Positions 20,159 to 30,554 are shown, counted from the first letter of the stretch. The stretch is DNA of 64,000 bases from Alphaproteobacteria bacterium (GCA_021325385.1 JAJPHH010000137.1:1-64000); one strand, 5' to 3'. Numbers and translations: made by a program. Notes: generated by a model not told the origin, from the letters alone.

Positions 20159-21106
20159 ATGACGGCCGAACTCTCCGGCGCTTCGTCTGCGGCGCGACGC
20201 CCGCACGACCCGCTGGTCGACCAGTCCAATCTCTCGGTCGATCGCCTGCCGGGTCTCGTGATCGTGTTCGACCAATTCGCCGAACGCCTGGCGCAGGGTC
20301 TCGCGCCGCTGTGCCGCGGCGAAGCCCTGTTCGCCGTCGAGGCGATCGAGACGACCTCGCTGTTCGACGCGCTGGGCGAATGCCGGGGCTTGCTGGCGGG
20401 CGTGCTCCATTGTCCCGATCTCGACGCCCGCGCCTTGACGATTTTCGACCGGGACTTCGCCGAGGCGTTGGCCCATATCGCCTTTGGCGCAAAACAGCCG
20501 CCGCAAACGCGCCGAGAGAAGCCGATCCGGCCGGTCACCCGCATCGAGGCTGGACTGGTCGAGAAAGCGTCGCGAGCGGCGGCTGAGGCGCTGTCGGCCG
20601 GCTTCGCCGGCTTCACCGAAGCCGCTTTCGCATTCGAGCGTCAGGAGCCGATCGCCGACATCCAGCTCCTCGGCCGGCGCGACATGCCGGCCGTGATGGC
20701 GCGGTTGCGCCTCCTGGCCGCGGGCGAGAGCGGCCGCATGCGCGTGATCATTCCGCAGCCGACACTGCTGCCTATCCGGACGAAGCTCGCGAAAGATCCG
20801 GAGAGCGAAGCGCCGGCGATCGACCCGCGCTGGGCCAAGCAGATGAAGGCGGGCGTCAGCTCGGCGCTGATTCCGATCACCGGCGTGCTCGAAGAATTCG
20901 AAATGACCCTCGGCGAAATCGCCGAACTCGTCGTCGGCCGCGTGCTCGATTTGCCTGGCGACGGGTCGGGGCGGGTGCGGCTCGAGAGCGGCGGCCAGAA
21001 TCTCTTCTGGTGCAAGGTCGTCCAAGGCGAAGGCCGCTACAAGCTGGAAATCGAGGAGCCGATCGAGCCGGAGGACGGCATGCTCGACGCCGCGCTCGCA
21101 AATTGA
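20159..21106 (+). CDS. fliM: Flagellar switch protein FliM
   Basis: DQSNLSVDRLPGLVIVFDQFAERLAQGLAPL; position between motA and fliN. Confidence 0.9.
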   Translation: MTAELSGASSAARRPHDPLVDQSNLSVDRLPGLVIVFDQFAERLAQGLAPLCRGEALFAVEAIETTSLFDALGECRGLLAGVLHCPDLDARALTIFDRDFAEALAHIAFGAKQPPQTRREKPIRPVTRIEAGLVEKASRAAAEALSAGFAGFTEAAFAFERQEPIADIQLLGRRDMPAVMARLRLLAAGESGRMRVIIPQPTLLPIRTKLAKDPESEAPAIDPRWAKQMKAGVSSALIPITGVLEEFEMTLGEIAELVVGRVLDLPGDGSGRVRLESGGQNLFWCKVVQGEGRYKLEIEEPIEPEDGMLDAALAN

Positions 21107-21160
21107 CCCTTTCCGCTGAAGCCCCACGCGCGTTCAAGCGTCAAACAAAGGCGTTGAAAC

Positions 21161-21526
21161 ATGACCGATGAAGAAGAAGCCGCCGCCGCGATGACGGATT
21201 TCGCCGTCGACGGCGCGGCCATGGCCGCTCCGCCGGACGCCTCCGCCCCCGGCGTGAAGGAGGGCGTCAATTATGAGACGATCCTCAAGATTCCGGTGAC
21301 CGTCCAGGTCGTCTTGGGCACCACCACGATGCCGGTGGCGAGCCTCATGAAGCTCGGCCGCGGCGCGGTCGTCGCGCTCGATCAGCGGGTCGGCGAGCCC
21401 GTCAACGTTGTGGTCAACGGCCGCATTGTCGCGCGCGGCGAGGTCGTGGTCGTCGACGAAGCCTCATCGCGCTTCGGCGTCTCCCTGACCGAGATTGTCG
21501 CGTCAAACGCCGACAAGGCGGCTTAG
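21161..21526 (+). CDS. fliN: Flagellar switch protein FliN
   Basis: ILKIPVTVQVVLGTTTMPVASLMKLGRGAVVALDQRVGEPVNVVVNGRIVARGEVVVVDEASSRFGVSLTEI. Confidence 0.95.
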   Translation: MTDEEEAAAAMTDFAVDGAAMAAPPDASAPGVKEGVNYETILKIPVTVQVVLGTTTMPVASLMKLGRGAVVALDQRVGEPVNVVVNGRIVARGEVVVVDEASSRFGVSLTEIVASNADKAA

Positions 21527-21530
21527 CGCC

Positions 21531-22559
21531 ATGACCGCAATCGCCGCCGCCGACTACGCTGCGCCGTCGCGGATCTTGACTGGCGCCGAGAAATCCGCCG
21601 CGCTGCTGCTCGCGATGGGCAAGCCGCTTGCGGCGCGCTTGCTCAAGCGCTTCGACCAGTTGGAGCTGCGCCAGATCACGCGCGCGGCCGCCCATCTCGG
21701 CGCCATATCCAGCGAGGCGCTCGACAAGCTGGTCGAAGAATTCACCGAATGCTTCACGGCCGGCGCTGATCTTCTCGGCAACGCTAGCGAAGCCGAGCAG
21801 TTGCTGACCGGGGCGCTGCCGCCGGAAGAGGCGGCGGACATTCTTTCCGACGTTTTGGGCAGTTCGAATTCGAGCCTGTGGGAAAGGCTCGCCGGCGCCC
21901 CCGAAGCCGCATTGGCCGCCTATATCGAGAAAGAGCACCCGCAGACCGCCGCTTTCATTCTCTCGAAGGTGAGCCCGGCGTCAGCCGCCAAGGTCGTCGC
22001 GCAATTGCCGCGCGACCTGCGCAACGATCTCCTGATTCGCATGATCGCGCCGGCCGAGGTTTCGAACGAAGCGCTCAGGATCGTCGAAGCCGCGCTGCAG
22101 GAGGACCTGCTCAAGAGCGCCGCCCGCGCGGCCGGGACCGATAGCCGCGCGCGCATCGCCGACATCGTCAATCGGTTGGACCCGAACGCTGTCGAAGACG
22201 TCATCCAGACGATCAGCGAGGCGCAGCCTAAGGACGCCGCGATCCTCAAGAAGATGCTGTTCACGTTCGACGATCTGCCCAATCTTTCCAATCGGGCGCG
22301 CGCGCTCCTGTTCGATAATCTGCAGACGGAGACGATCGTCGCGGCGCTGCGCGGCACCGAAACGGCTTTCCGCGACACCGTGCTGTCGTCGATGGCTTCG
22401 CGCGCGCGGCGCCTGGTCGAAAGCGAGCTCGCGAACGGCGCCTCCGTTTCGCAGCGCGACATCGCCAAAGCGCGGCGGGCGATCGCCGAAATCGTGCTCG
22501 GCATGGCGCAGCGCGGCGAAATTGAAATCGGCGCGTCCGAAGGCGAGGAAGCGGCGTAA
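21531..22559 (+). CDS. fliG: Flagellar switch protein FliG
   Basis: EHPQTAAFILSKVSPASAAKVVAQLP...MLFTFDDLPNLSNRARALLFDNLQTETIVAALRGT. Confidence 0.94.
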   Translation: MTAIAAADYAAPSRILTGAEKSAALLLAMGKPLAARLLKRFDQLELRQITRAAAHLGAISSEALDKLVEEFTECFTAGADLLGNASEAEQLLTGALPPEEAADILSDVLGSSNSSLWERLAGAPEAALAAYIEKEHPQTAAFILSKVSPASAAKVVAQLPRDLRNDLLIRMIAPAEVSNEALRIVEAALQEDLLKSAARAAGTDSRARIADIVNRLDPNAVEDVIQTISEAQPKDAAILKKMLFTFDDLPNLSNRARALLFDNLQTETIVAALRGTETAFRDTVLSSMASRARRLVESELANGASVSQRDIAKARRAIAEIVLGMAQRGEIEIGASEGEEAA

Positions 22560-22579
22560 ATTAAGGATTCGAGGCCGAT

Positions 22580-23677
22580 ATGGCCGAAGAAGTCGACAAA
22601 GAAAGTCAGACCGAGGAGCCGACAGAGAAGCGGCTCGCCGATGCGATCGAGCGCGGCGTCGTGCCGACGTCGCGCGAAGTGGCGCTGCTCGCCTCGCTCG
22701 CTTCGATGCTCGTCGTCATGGCCTTTTTCTTCCGCGAAGCGGCCGGCCGCCTCGCCGGCGCGCTCATCCACTTTATCGACGATCCCGCCGGCTGGCGCCT
22801 CGACCGAGGCAGCGACGCGATCGCCCTCGGAAATTTGATGCTGCTCGACGCGCTGATGTTTCTGGCGCCGATTTTCGCTCTGTTCATTGTCGCCGGAATC
22901 GTCGCCTCCGCCGCTCAGAACGCGCCGCGCTTCGTGATCGACAGGATCATGCCCGATCTTTCCCGTCTTTCCATTCGCGGCGGGTTTTCCCGAATCTACG
23001 GGCTTCGCGGCTTGACGGAATTCCTCAAGAGCGTGGTCAAGTTCGCCGCCGTCGTCGGCATCGTCGCCATCGTGCTGAACGGGCAGCGCATCATGCTCGT
23101 CAATTCGATGTTCTACGACGTGGGCGGCTTGCCCGAGCGGATCCTCGATCTCGCCATCCGCTTGATCTCGGCCAGCGTGGCGGCGACGCTCGTCGTCGCT
23201 GCGGCGGACATTGTCTGGGCGCGCTTCCATTGGTTGCGCGGACAAAGGATGAGCCGTCAGGAGATCAAGGAGGAGATCAAGCAGACCGAAGGGGACCGTC
23301 TGCTCAAGGCGCGCTTCCGCTCGATCCGGCTCGACCGCTCGCGCAAACGCATGCTCAAGGCGGTGCCCAGAGCGACGATGGTCGTCGCCAATCCGACCCA
23401 TTACGCGGTTGCGCTACGCTATGTGCGCAGCGAAGGCGGCGCGCCGATCGTCGTCGCCAAGGGGCTCGACCTGATCGCGCTCAAGATCCGCGAGATCGCG
23501 GAGGAGCACAATATTCCGGTGATCGAAGACAAGCCCCTCGCCCGTTCGCTCTACGACGCGGTGAAGGTCGACGCGCAAATCCCGCCGGAATTCTATCGTG
23601 CGGTGGCCGAGCTCATTCACTTCATCCAGCAGAAGAAGAGCCATTGGCCGATTTTAAGGGAGGGCAGGGCGCAATGA
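22580..23677 (+). CDS. flhB: Flagellar export protein FlhB
   Basis: AEEVDKESQTEEPTEKRLADAIERGVVPTSREV; autocleavage site NPTH (VVANPTHYAVALRY). Confidence 0.97.
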   Translation: MAEEVDKESQTEEPTEKRLADAIERGVVPTSREVALLASLASMLVVMAFFFREAAGRLAGALIHFIDDPAGWRLDRGSDAIALGNLMLLDALMFLAPIFALFIVAGIVASAAQNAPRFVIDRIMPDLSRLSIRGGFSRIYGLRGLTEFLKSVVKFAAVVGIVAIVLNGQRIMLVNSMFYDVGGLPERILDLAIRLISASVAATLVVAAADIVWARFHWLRGQRMSRQEIKEEIKQTEGDRLLKARFRSIRLDRSRKRMLKAVPRATMVVANPTHYAVALRYVRSEGGAPIVVAKGLDLIALKIREIAEEHNIPVIEDKPLARSLYDAVKVDAQIPPEFYRAVAELIHFIQQKKSHWPILREGRAQ

Positions 23678-24123
23678 CCATCGACGAGTCCAGAAGTCAC
23701 TTGCGCGCCCAAGAGAAACTCGTCGCCGACGGCATCGTCGACGTCGCCACGGAGCTTCGGCTGGCCGACGCTTCCGAACTCATGTTCATGATCCGCAACC
23801 GTCAGGACGCCAATATCGCCGATTTGGTCAACTCCTCGACCGAGCTCTATTTCAAGCCTGGCGTGTTGAAATACGCGCTGTCCGCCGGCTGCAGCGTCGA
23901 TTGGAATTCGGCCCCGACCATCGCGCTCGACATGGAGTTCCGCAACGCGCCGGTTTGCGTATTCTTCAGGCTGATGCTGGGTCGCTCGCGCGCCGGCGTC
24001 GAAGTCATGGACATCCTTTTTGACGAAACGGGGCTGGACCCGGCCGAAAAGACTCAACGTTTGGCGGCGGCGATCGCCGACGCCCGGCTGCCGACGGGCG
24101 AGCGACCGCTGCTGCACGGGTGA
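23674..24123 (+). CDS. Conserved hypothetical protein between flhB and flgB
   Basis: ATGA overlap with flhB stop; MTIDESRSHLRAQEKLVADGIVDVATELRLADASELMFMIRNRQ; no family recognised. Confidence 0.7.
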   Translation: MTIDESRSHLRAQEKLVADGIVDVATELRLADASELMFMIRNRQDANIADLVNSSTELYFKPGVLKYALSAGCSVDWNSAPTIALDMEFRNAPVCVFFRLMLGRSRAGVEVMDILFDETGLDPAEKTQRLAAAIADARLPTGERPLLHG

Positions 24124-24148
24124 TTGCCTGAGGCGGGCGGTCGCGACG

Positions 24149-24163
24149 CCAGCCTCAGGCAAG
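24149..24163 (+). promoter_or_regulatory. Recurrent flagellar upstream motif, upstream of flgB
   Basis: CCAGCCTCAGGCAAG; its GCCTCAGGCAA half is one arm of an 11-bp perfect inverted repeat with TTGCCTGAGGC at 24124-24134. Confidence 0.5.
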
Positions 24164-24206
24164 ACTGGACCGATAGCTTCCTGGCAGGTTTCTCGCGAGG
24201 CGTCGT

Positions 24207-24587
24207 TTGTCTCAGATCTATCTTCTCCAGCTCGCGTCGCAGCAGGCGAAGTGGCTGACGGCGCGTCAGACTCTGGTCGCCGACAATATCGCGAACGCCA
24301 ACACGCCCGGCTATCGCGCGAAAGACATTCGGCCTTTCGCCGAGATCCTCGATCAGGCGCAGGTCACGATGGCGGCGACGAATCCCGCCCATATCGTCCC
24401 GGCCGACGAGGAGATCGCGGCCGAGGCGCAGCCGGTCGACAGCGACGGCTGGGAGACGACGCTCTCGGGCAATTCCGTCAGCCTTGAGCGGGAGATGATC
24501 AAGGAAGGGGACATCAACCGCAGCTATACGATGAACACCAATATCAAGCGGGTTTTTCACCAAATGCTGCTCTCCGCGTTGAAGTGA
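24207..24587 (+). CDS. flgB: Flagellar basal-body rod protein FlgB
   Basis: IYLLQLASQQAKWLTARQTLVADNIANANTPGYRAKDI; probable TTG start. Confidence 0.93.
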   Translation: MSQIYLLQLASQQAKWLTARQTLVADNIANANTPGYRAKDIRPFAEILDQAQVTMAATNPAHIVPADEEIAAEAQPVDSDGWETTLSGNSVSLEREMIKEGDINRSYTMNTNIKRVFHQMLLSALK

Positions 24588-24593
24588 TCGGTC

Positions 24594-25019
24594 ATGGCGT
24601 CGCTCGATCCGTTGCAGGCTTCTTTGCGCATCGCCGGGTCCGGCTTGCAGGCGCAGTCGGCGCGCTTGCGCGTCATTTCGGAAAACATCGCCAATGCGCA
24701 ATCGACCGGTTCGACGCCCGGCGCAGATCCTTACGCGCGCAAGACCATCACGTTCGACAGCGAATTGGATCGAACGCTCGGCCTGCCGGTCGTCCATGTC
24801 AAGAACGTCGGCGTCGACGAAACGCCGTTCAAGGTCGAACTCGACCCGGGCAATCCGGCGGCCGACGCGAAGGGCTTCGTCAAGATGCCGAATGTCGATC
24901 TGCTCGTCGAGCTTGCCGACATGCGCGAGGCCAATCGCTCGTATGAAGCCAATCTCCAGGTCGCCAAGCAGTCGGCCGATCTGATGAATCAAACCGTCAA
25001 CCTTCTGAAGGATGCATAA
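24594..25019 (+). CDS. flgC: Flagellar basal-body rod protein FlgC
   Basis: [29 protein letters not shown]...[34 protein letters not shown]. Confidence 0.95.
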   Translation: MASLDPLQASLRIAGSGLQAQSARLRVISENIANAQSTGSTPGADPYARKTITFDSELDRTLGLPVVHVKNVGVDETPFKVELDPGNPAADAKGFVKMPNVDLLVELADMREANRSYEANLQVAKQSADLMNQTVNLLKDA

Positions 25020-25330
25020 TGATCGACGGCGTCACCGCGCTGAGCGCGACCAAATCCGCATCGCAATCGTTTGGCGCCGGCGGCGTCTCCGGCTCGGTCA
25101 GCGAAGCGACCGGCGGCGATTTCGGAGCCGTGCTCGGTCAAGTCGTCAACGATGCGATCGGCGCGATGCAAACCGGCGAAGGTCTGGCGATCCAGGGCCT
25201 GCAAGGCTCGGTCCCCGCTTTCAAAGTGGTCGAGGGCGTCATGGCGGCGCAGCGCACGTTGCAGACAGCGTTGGCGCTCCGCGACAAGGCGGTCTCCGCC
25301 TATCAAGAAATCAGCCGCATGGCGATCTGA
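25019..25330 (+). CDS. fliE: Flagellar hook-basal body protein FliE
   Basis: [34 protein letters not shown]. Confidence 0.93.
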   Translation: MIDGVTALSATKSASQSFGAGGVSGSVSEATGGDFGAVLGQVVNDAIGAMQTGEGLAIQGLQGSVPAFKVVEGVMAAQRTLQTALALRDKAVSAYQEISRMAI

Positions 25331-25343
25331 GGACGATACGATC

Positions 25344-26132
25344 ATGAGAGCCCTCGCCATCGCCGCCACCGGCATGAATGCGCAAGAACAGAACATCGAA
25401 GTCATTGCGAACAACATCGCCAACATCAACACGACCGGCTTCAAACGGTCGCGGGCCGAGTTCACCGATCTCCTCTACCAAAGCGAGCGGCTGATGGGCG
25501 TCGCCAGCCGCGGTCGCGACGCGACCATTCCGGAGGGCGCGCAAATCGGCCTCGGCGTGCGCACGGCCGCCATCCGCACGCTGCACATGCAAGGGACCCT
25601 GACGCAGACCAGCAACTCGCTCGATTGGGCGATCAATGGCCGCGGCTTTTTCCAGGTGACGACGCCGAACGGCGATACGGTTTATACACGCGACGGCGCT
25701 TTCAACACCAACGCCAACGGCCAATTGGTGACGACTGACGGTTATACCGTGATCCCGGCGATCACCATTCCGCCCAACGCGACCAAGGTCGTCGTCAGTC
25801 AGACCGGCGTCGTTTCGGCGACGATTCCCGGCACGACTAATCCGCAGCAGCTCGGCCAGCTCACCACCGCGAACTTCATCAACGAGGCCGGGCTGCTGCC
25901 GCTCGGCAACAATCTCTATCAACAGACCGCCGCGTCCGGACCGCCGGCGGTGGGCGTGCCGGGCGACACAGCATTCGGCACGATCCAACAAGGCTATCTC
26001 GAGGCGTCGAACGTCGATCCTGTCACCGAGATCACCAATCTCATCGCCGCGCAGCGCGCCTATGAGATGAACTCGAAAGTGATTCAGGCGGCCGACCAGA
26101 TGGCCGGGACGATTTCGAATTTGCGAGGCTAG
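25344..26132 (+). CDS. flgG: Flagellar basal-body rod protein FlgG
   Basis: [46 protein letters not shown]. Confidence 0.97.
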   Translation: MRALAIAATGMNAQEQNIEVIANNIANINTTGFKRSRAEFTDLLYQSERLMGVASRGRDATIPEGAQIGLGVRTAAIRTLHMQGTLTQTSNSLDWAINGRGFFQVTTPNGDTVYTRDGAFNTNANGQLVTTDGYTVIPAITIPPNATKVVVSQTGVVSATIPGTTNPQQLGQLTTANFINEAGLLPLGNNLYQQTAASGPPAVGVPGDTAFGTIQQGYLEASNVDPVTEITNLIAAQRAYEMNSKVIQAADQMAGTISNLRG

Positions 26133-26142
26133 GAGGCGCTTG

Positions 26143-26637
26143 ATGAAGCTTCGCGCGAGACGATGGGCGCTCGCCAGCGCCGCCGCCGGCGTTGCGCTGG
26201 CCCTGGCGTCGGGCGCCGGCTTGGCGCAGCAAGGGACGGACGCCGAAGTCGCGATGACGCCGGTGCCGCGGATGGTGATCTATCCCGGCGACGTCATCCG
26301 CGACGATATGCTGATGGACGTGCCCGCGAGCGAAGTCCAGGGAGCGGTCGATTCGATGATCCGCTCGCGCTCGGGCGTGGTCGGCAAGATGGCGCGTCGC
26401 ACGCTGTTGCCAGGCCGGGCGATCCTGCCCGTCGCTCTCAACAATCCGCGCGCTGTCGCCAACGGGGCGGAGGTCAGGCTCTTTTACATCGACGGCGGCT
26501 TGAGCATCGTGACCTCGGCCTCCGCGCTGCAGGACGGCGCGGTCGGCGATACGATCAAGGTGCGCAACGCCGACAGCGGTTTGACAGTGTCCGGCGTCAT
26601 CCAACCCGACGGCTCCGTGCGTGTGAGCGGCGGCTGA
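26143..26637 (+). CDS. flgA: Flagellar P-ring assembly protein FlgA
   Basis: Signal peptide; PRMVIYPGDVIRDDMLMDVPAS...SVVGKMARRTLLPGRAILPVAL-type SAF region, VSGVIQPDGSVRVSGG. Confidence 0.88.
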   Translation: MKLRARRWALASAAAGVALALASGAGLAQQGTDAEVAMTPVPRMVIYPGDVIRDDMLMDVPASEVQGAVDSMIRSRSGVVGKMARRTLLPGRAILPVALNNPRAVANGAEVRLFYIDGGLSIVTSASALQDGAVGDTIKVRNADSGLTVSGVIQPDGSVRVSGG

Positions 26638-27731
26638 TGCGGCGCTTGGCGGTCGTCCTGCTGCTTTGCCTGATCAGCGCCCAAGCCTCGGCCGCGGTGC
26701 GGATCAAGGACATCGCCTCGGTGCGCGGCGTGCGCGACAATCAGTTGATCGGCTACGGCCTCGTGGTCGGACTGCAAGGGACCGGCGATACGCTGAACAA
26801 TTCGCCGTTCACGCAGCAGGCCATTCAGAACATGTTCGACCGCATGGGCCTGATCGTGCGCGGCGCCAATTTGCGCAATCGCAACGTCGCGGCGGTGATC
26901 GTCACGGCGGACCTGCCGCCGGCCGTGGCGGTCGGCTCGCGCATCGACGTCACCGTGTCGTCGCTCGGCGACGCGTCGTCCCTCTTGGGCGGCACGCTGA
27001 TGTTGACGACGCTATCCGGGACGGACGGCCTCGTCTACGCCAGCGCTCAGGGCTCGGTGTCGGTGACCGGCTTCGGCGTCGCGGGACAATCGGAGACGCT
27101 CTCGCAAGGCGTGCCGACCGCCGGGCGAATCGCCAATGGCGCGTTGGTCGAAAAGGCGCTGCCGCCGATCACCGATGACGGCGCGCTGACTTTGGAGTTG
27201 AAGAACCCCGACTACAACACTGCGGTCAGGATCGCCGATGCGATCAACGCCTTCGCCGGCGAGCGATTCGGCCGGCGCGTCGCCCATGAGCTGGATTACC
27301 GCAGCGTCGCCATGTTGCGGCCGCCGCAGATCAGCGCCACCCGGTTCATCGCCGAAATCGGCGACCTGCTGATCGAGCCCGATACGGTCGCCCGGGTCGT
27401 CGTCGATTCGCGCAGCGGCACGGTGGTGATCGGTCAGGATGTCCAGATTTCGCCGGTCGCGGTCACCCATGGAACCCTGACCGTCCGGGTGACGGAGACG
27501 CCGCAGGTCTCCCAGCCGGAGCCCTTCTCGAAAGGCAAAACGGTCGTCACTTCCCAAACCCAGATCAATGCGAGCCAGCAGGGCGGTCAAATGGCCATTG
27601 TCGGCGGCGCGAGCCTGAGAACCCTGGTCGCCGGGCTTAATCGAATCGGGCTGAAGCCGGACGGCATTATCGCGATCCTCCAGGCGATCAAGACAGCCGG
27701 CGCGCTGCAGGCGGAACTGGTTGTCCAATAG
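26637..27731 (+). CDS. flgI: Flagellar P-ring protein FlgI
   Basis: VRIKDIASVRGVRDNQLIGYGLVVGLQGTGDTLNNSPFTQQAIQNMFDRMG. Confidence 0.97.
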   Translation: MRRLAVVLLLCLISAQASAAVRIKDIASVRGVRDNQLIGYGLVVGLQGTGDTLNNSPFTQQAIQNMFDRMGLIVRGANLRNRNVAAVIVTADLPPAVAVGSRIDVTVSSLGDASSLLGGTLMLTTLSGTDGLVYASAQGSVSVTGFGVAGQSETLSQGVPTAGRIANGALVEKALPPITDDGALTLELKNPDYNTAVRIADAINAFAGERFGRRVAHELDYRSVAMLRPPQISATRFIAEIGDLLIEPDTVARVVVDSRSGTVVIGQDVQISPVAVTHGTLTVRVTETPQVSQPEPFSKGKTVVTSQTQINASQQGGQMAIVGGASLRTLVAGLNRIGLKPDGIIAILQAIKTAGALQAELVVQ

Positions 27732-27897
27732 GCGATTTTTCGACGGTGGAAACTCTTGAGGCCGCTCGCCTTCCCGCGCCCGCCGTTCCGCTTCGCTTGA
27801 TCGCGGAGGGGAGCCCCGCTCCGAGCTCTCTTCCAGCAGCATTTGGCGGTCGCATCCTGAACTATCTCGCTCGTCCCCGGCGACCTGAACGAGAGCG

Positions 27898-27912
27898 TCA
27901 GCCCGGCGCAAG
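27898..27912 (+). promoter_or_regulatory. Recurrent flagellar upstream motif, upstream of motE
   Basis: TCAGCCCGGCGCAAG, 54 bp before the motE ATG. Confidence 0.45.
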
Positions 27913-27966
27913 CTGGCCTGAGCATTTTGAGCGACGCGTCTTCTCAATCCTCGCGCCGGCGTCGTG

Positions 27967-28554
27967 ATGTCGAAACGAAAATCGCTCTTTCTGAGGACTT
28001 GCGTCGCAATGCTCGTCGCGGCGCCGCCGATGACCGCCGCGACGCAGGACTTAAAGAAACCAGACATCGAAACGGGCAAAGCCGAGGCCGAGGCCGGCGA
28101 CGGCGTCGCGCGCTTTTGCGCGAATATCGCGCCGACCGCGGTCGAGGCGCGCATCGCCTGGCAGATGAAGCGTCTCAACGAGCTCGATGCGCAGATCAAG
28201 CAGAGGATCGCCGAACTCGACGCCAAGGAGGCCGAAGCGCGCGATTGGGTGACCAAGCGCCAGGACATGCTGGACAAGGCGACCGGCGACGTCGTCGCGA
28301 TCTATTCGAAAATGCAGCCCGAGGCCGCCTCTTTGCAATTGAGCGCGATGGACGATGTCAGCGCCGCGGCGATCCTCAGCAAGCTCAGTCCGCGCGCCGC
28401 CGGCGCGATTCTCGACGAGATGGACGCGGCGCGCGCCGCCAAGCTGGCCGATTTGATCTCGGGCGCGGCGAAGAGCGCAAACGCGACGGCCCCGACAACG
28501 GCCCCGCCGCCGAGCGGCGTTCAGCCGCTACCCGCCGACGGAAAGAAGTCTTGA
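27967..28554 (+). CDS. motE: MotE-like motility protein (coiled coil, MgtE-N-like)
   Basis: Signal peptide; RIAWQMKRLNELDAQIKQRIAELDAKEAEARDWVTKRQDMLDKATGDVVAIYSKMQPEAASLQLSAMDDVSAAAILSKLSPRAAGAILDEM; position flgI-X-flgH. Confidence 0.82.
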   Translation: MSKRKSLFLRTCVAMLVAAPPMTAATQDLKKPDIETGKAEAEAGDGVARFCANIAPTAVEARIAWQMKRLNELDAQIKQRIAELDAKEAEARDWVTKRQDMLDKATGDVVAIYSKMQPEAASLQLSAMDDVSAAAILSKLSPRAAGAILDEMDAARAAKLADLISGAAKSANATAPTTAPPPSGVQPLPADGKKS

Positions 28555-29282
28555 TGCGGTTTCGCCACGCGTCCTTGGTCGCCGCCGGACTTGTCGGCTT
28601 GGCTCTAGCCGGTTGCGCCGGCGGTCCCGGCGAATTCATGCGCGAACCGAGTCTCTCGCCGGTCGGCAGCGGCCTGGCGGCGCCGACCGCCGGCGTGGTC
28701 GCGAACGTCCCCATTTCGCCGCCGCCGCTGCGCAGCAATCCGCAATCGATGTTCGAGGCGAGCGCCGCCGACCTCTACAGCGATCAGCGGGTCACTAAGG
28801 TCGGCGACGTCATCACGGTCGTCATCTCGATCAACGACAAGGCGACGTTCGGCAACACGACCGACCGCTCGCAGAGCGCCAAGGTCGGGTGGGAGACGGA
28901 CTGGAACTACACGCCAGGCGGTTCGACTTCTTCTAATCCGCCGACCTTGACCGCCGACGTGAACTCGACGTCGACGACGCAAGGCCAAGGCAATATCGAT
29001 CGCTCGGAGCAGATTCAGGTCTCCGTCGCCGCTGTCGTCACCGAAGTTTTGCCCAACGGCAATCTCGTCATCAGCGGTTCGCAGGAGGTCCGCGTCAATT
29101 ACGAACTGCGTCAATTGACGGTCGCCGGCATCGTCAGGCCGTGGGACATTTCCCGCAACAACACCATCTCCTACGACCGCATCGCCGAGGCCCGCATCTC
29201 CTATGGCGGCCGCGGCCGCCTGATGGACGTGCAGCAACCAAATTGGGGACAGCAGATTTGGGACAGGTTCAGGCCGTTCTAA
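28554..29282 (+). CDS. flgH: Flagellar L-ring protein FlgH
   Basis: Lipobox LALAGC; VGDVITVVISINDKATFGNTTDRSQSAKVG...NLVISGSQEVRVNYELRQLTVAGIVRPWDIS. Confidence 0.96.
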   Translation: MRFRHASLVAAGLVGLALAGCAGGPGEFMREPSLSPVGSGLAAPTAGVVANVPISPPPLRSNPQSMFEASAADLYSDQRVTKVGDVITVVISINDKATFGNTTDRSQSAKVGWETDWNYTPGGSTSSNPPTLTADVNSTSTTQGQGNIDRSEQIQVSVAAVVTEVLPNGNLVISGSQEVRVNYELRQLTVAGIVRPWDISRNNTISYDRIAEARISYGGRGRLMDVQQPNWGQQIWDRFRPF

Positions 29283-29303
29283 ACAGGAAAGGACGCTGAT
29301 CGC

Positions 29304-29792
29304 ATGGCGGCCCCGGCCACCAATCGCGGCGAAGCGACGGGATCATTCGGCCAGTTCGCCGCAGCGCTCCTCGTCGTCACGATGCTCGCCGGCGCAGTCG
29401 GCGCGTTCTTTGCGCCGCATCCCGGCCCCGCTTCGGGCGGGCAAGCCGCGAAGGACCAGTCGGCGCCTGAAAGTTCGGCCGATGCGGCCGTTGCGCCGAC
29501 CACGAACCTCTTCGACCTGCCGCCGATCGTCACCAATCTCGGCTCGCCGCAGGAAATGTGGGTCCGTCTGGAGGCGTCGATGATTTTCGATTCCAGCATG
29601 GTCAAGCATCCGGAAGCTTTGGCCGCCGAAATCGCCAACGACCTCCTGGCCTATATCCGGACGGTCACGTCGGCGCAGATTCAAGGTCCCATCGGCCTGC
29701 AGAACCTCAGGCAAGATCTCAACGAACGCGCCGCGATCCGCTCGAACGGGGCGGTCAAGGAGCTTGTCATCAAAACTCTGGTCGTCCAATGA
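29304..29792 (+). CDS. fliL: Flagellar basal-body associated protein FliL
   Basis: N-terminal TM; FDLPPIVTNLGSPQEMWVRLEASMIFD; between flgH and fliP. Confidence 0.85.
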   Translation: MAAPATNRGEATGSFGQFAAALLVVTMLAGAVGAFFAPHPGPASGGQAAKDQSAPESSADAAVAPTTNLFDLPPIVTNLGSPQEMWVRLEASMIFDSSMVKHPEALAAEIANDLLAYIRTVTSAQIQGPIGLQNLRQDLNERAAIRSNGAVKELVIKTLVVQ

Positions 29793-30523
29793 AACGGCTC
29801 GTCCTTATCGGTTTCGCGCTGCTCGCCATGACGGCGAGCGCGGCGGCGCAAACCGTCGATCTCGGCGCGCTGCTGCCCAATAACGGCGCCTCGGCCACTG
29901 CGCGCATCATTCAGGTCGCCGCGATCCTGACCGTTCTTTCAGTGGCGCCGGGCCTGCTGATCATGGTGACGAGCTTCACCCGGTTCATCGTCGCGCTGTC
30001 CTTCTTGCGGACTGGCCTCGGCCTGCAAAGCACGCCCGCCAATCTGGTGCTGATCAGTCTGTCGCTGTTCATGACGTTCTTCGTCATGGCGCCGACTTTC
30101 GATCGGGCCTGGCAGAACGGCGTCAAGCCGCTGATGGACAATGAGATCAATCAGCAGGAGGCATATGCGGCCGTCACCCAGCCCTTCCGCGAGTTCATGC
30201 TCGCGCAAGTCCGCGATAAAGACTTGAATCTGTTCGAGGATCTCTCGAAGGGCAACTTTCAGATCAAGGACCGCTCGACGATCGACCTGCGCTTGCTCGT
30301 CCCGGCCTTCATGATTTCCGAACTCCGGCGGGGCTTCGAGATCGGCTTTTTGATCGTGCTGCCCTTCCTGGTCATCGACATGATCGTCGCGACATTGACG
30401 ATGGCGATGGGCATGATGATGTTGCCGCCGGCGATCATCTCGCTGCCGGTGAAAATCCTGTTCTTCGTACTGATCGACGGCTGGAACATGCTGATCGGCA
30501 GCCTGGTCCGGTCGGTGTCGTAA
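29789..30523 (+). CDS. fliP: Flagellar export protein FliP
   Basis: ILTVLSVAPGLLIMVTSFTRFIVALSFLRTGLGLQSTPANLVLISLSLFMTFFVMAPTFDRAW. Confidence 0.97.
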   Translation: MKRLVLIGFALLAMTASAAAQTVDLGALLPNNGASATARIIQVAAILTVLSVAPGLLIMVTSFTRFIVALSFLRTGLGLQSTPANLVLISLSLFMTFFVMAPTFDRAWQNGVKPLMDNEINQQEAYAAVTQPFREFMLAQVRDKDLNLFEDLSKGNFQIKDRSTIDLRLLVPAFMISELRRGFEIGFLIVLPFLVIDMIVATLTMAMGMMMLPPAIISLPVKILFFVLIDGWNMLIGSLVRSVS

Positions 30524-30554
30524 CGCGACGCGTCGCCGGCTGCCGAGAAACGAA

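Noticed and set aside
19223-21127. 634-aa minus-strand ORF opposite motA-fliM
   Set aside because: Low-complexity shadow ORF spanning two well-supported genes on the other strand.
27746-27967. 73-aa ORF (GTG start) coupled to motE by TGATG
   Set aside because: Weak third-position GC compared with neighbours, no recognisable family, and it contains the recurrent flagellar upstream motif at 27898; more likely a promoter-bearing intergenic region.
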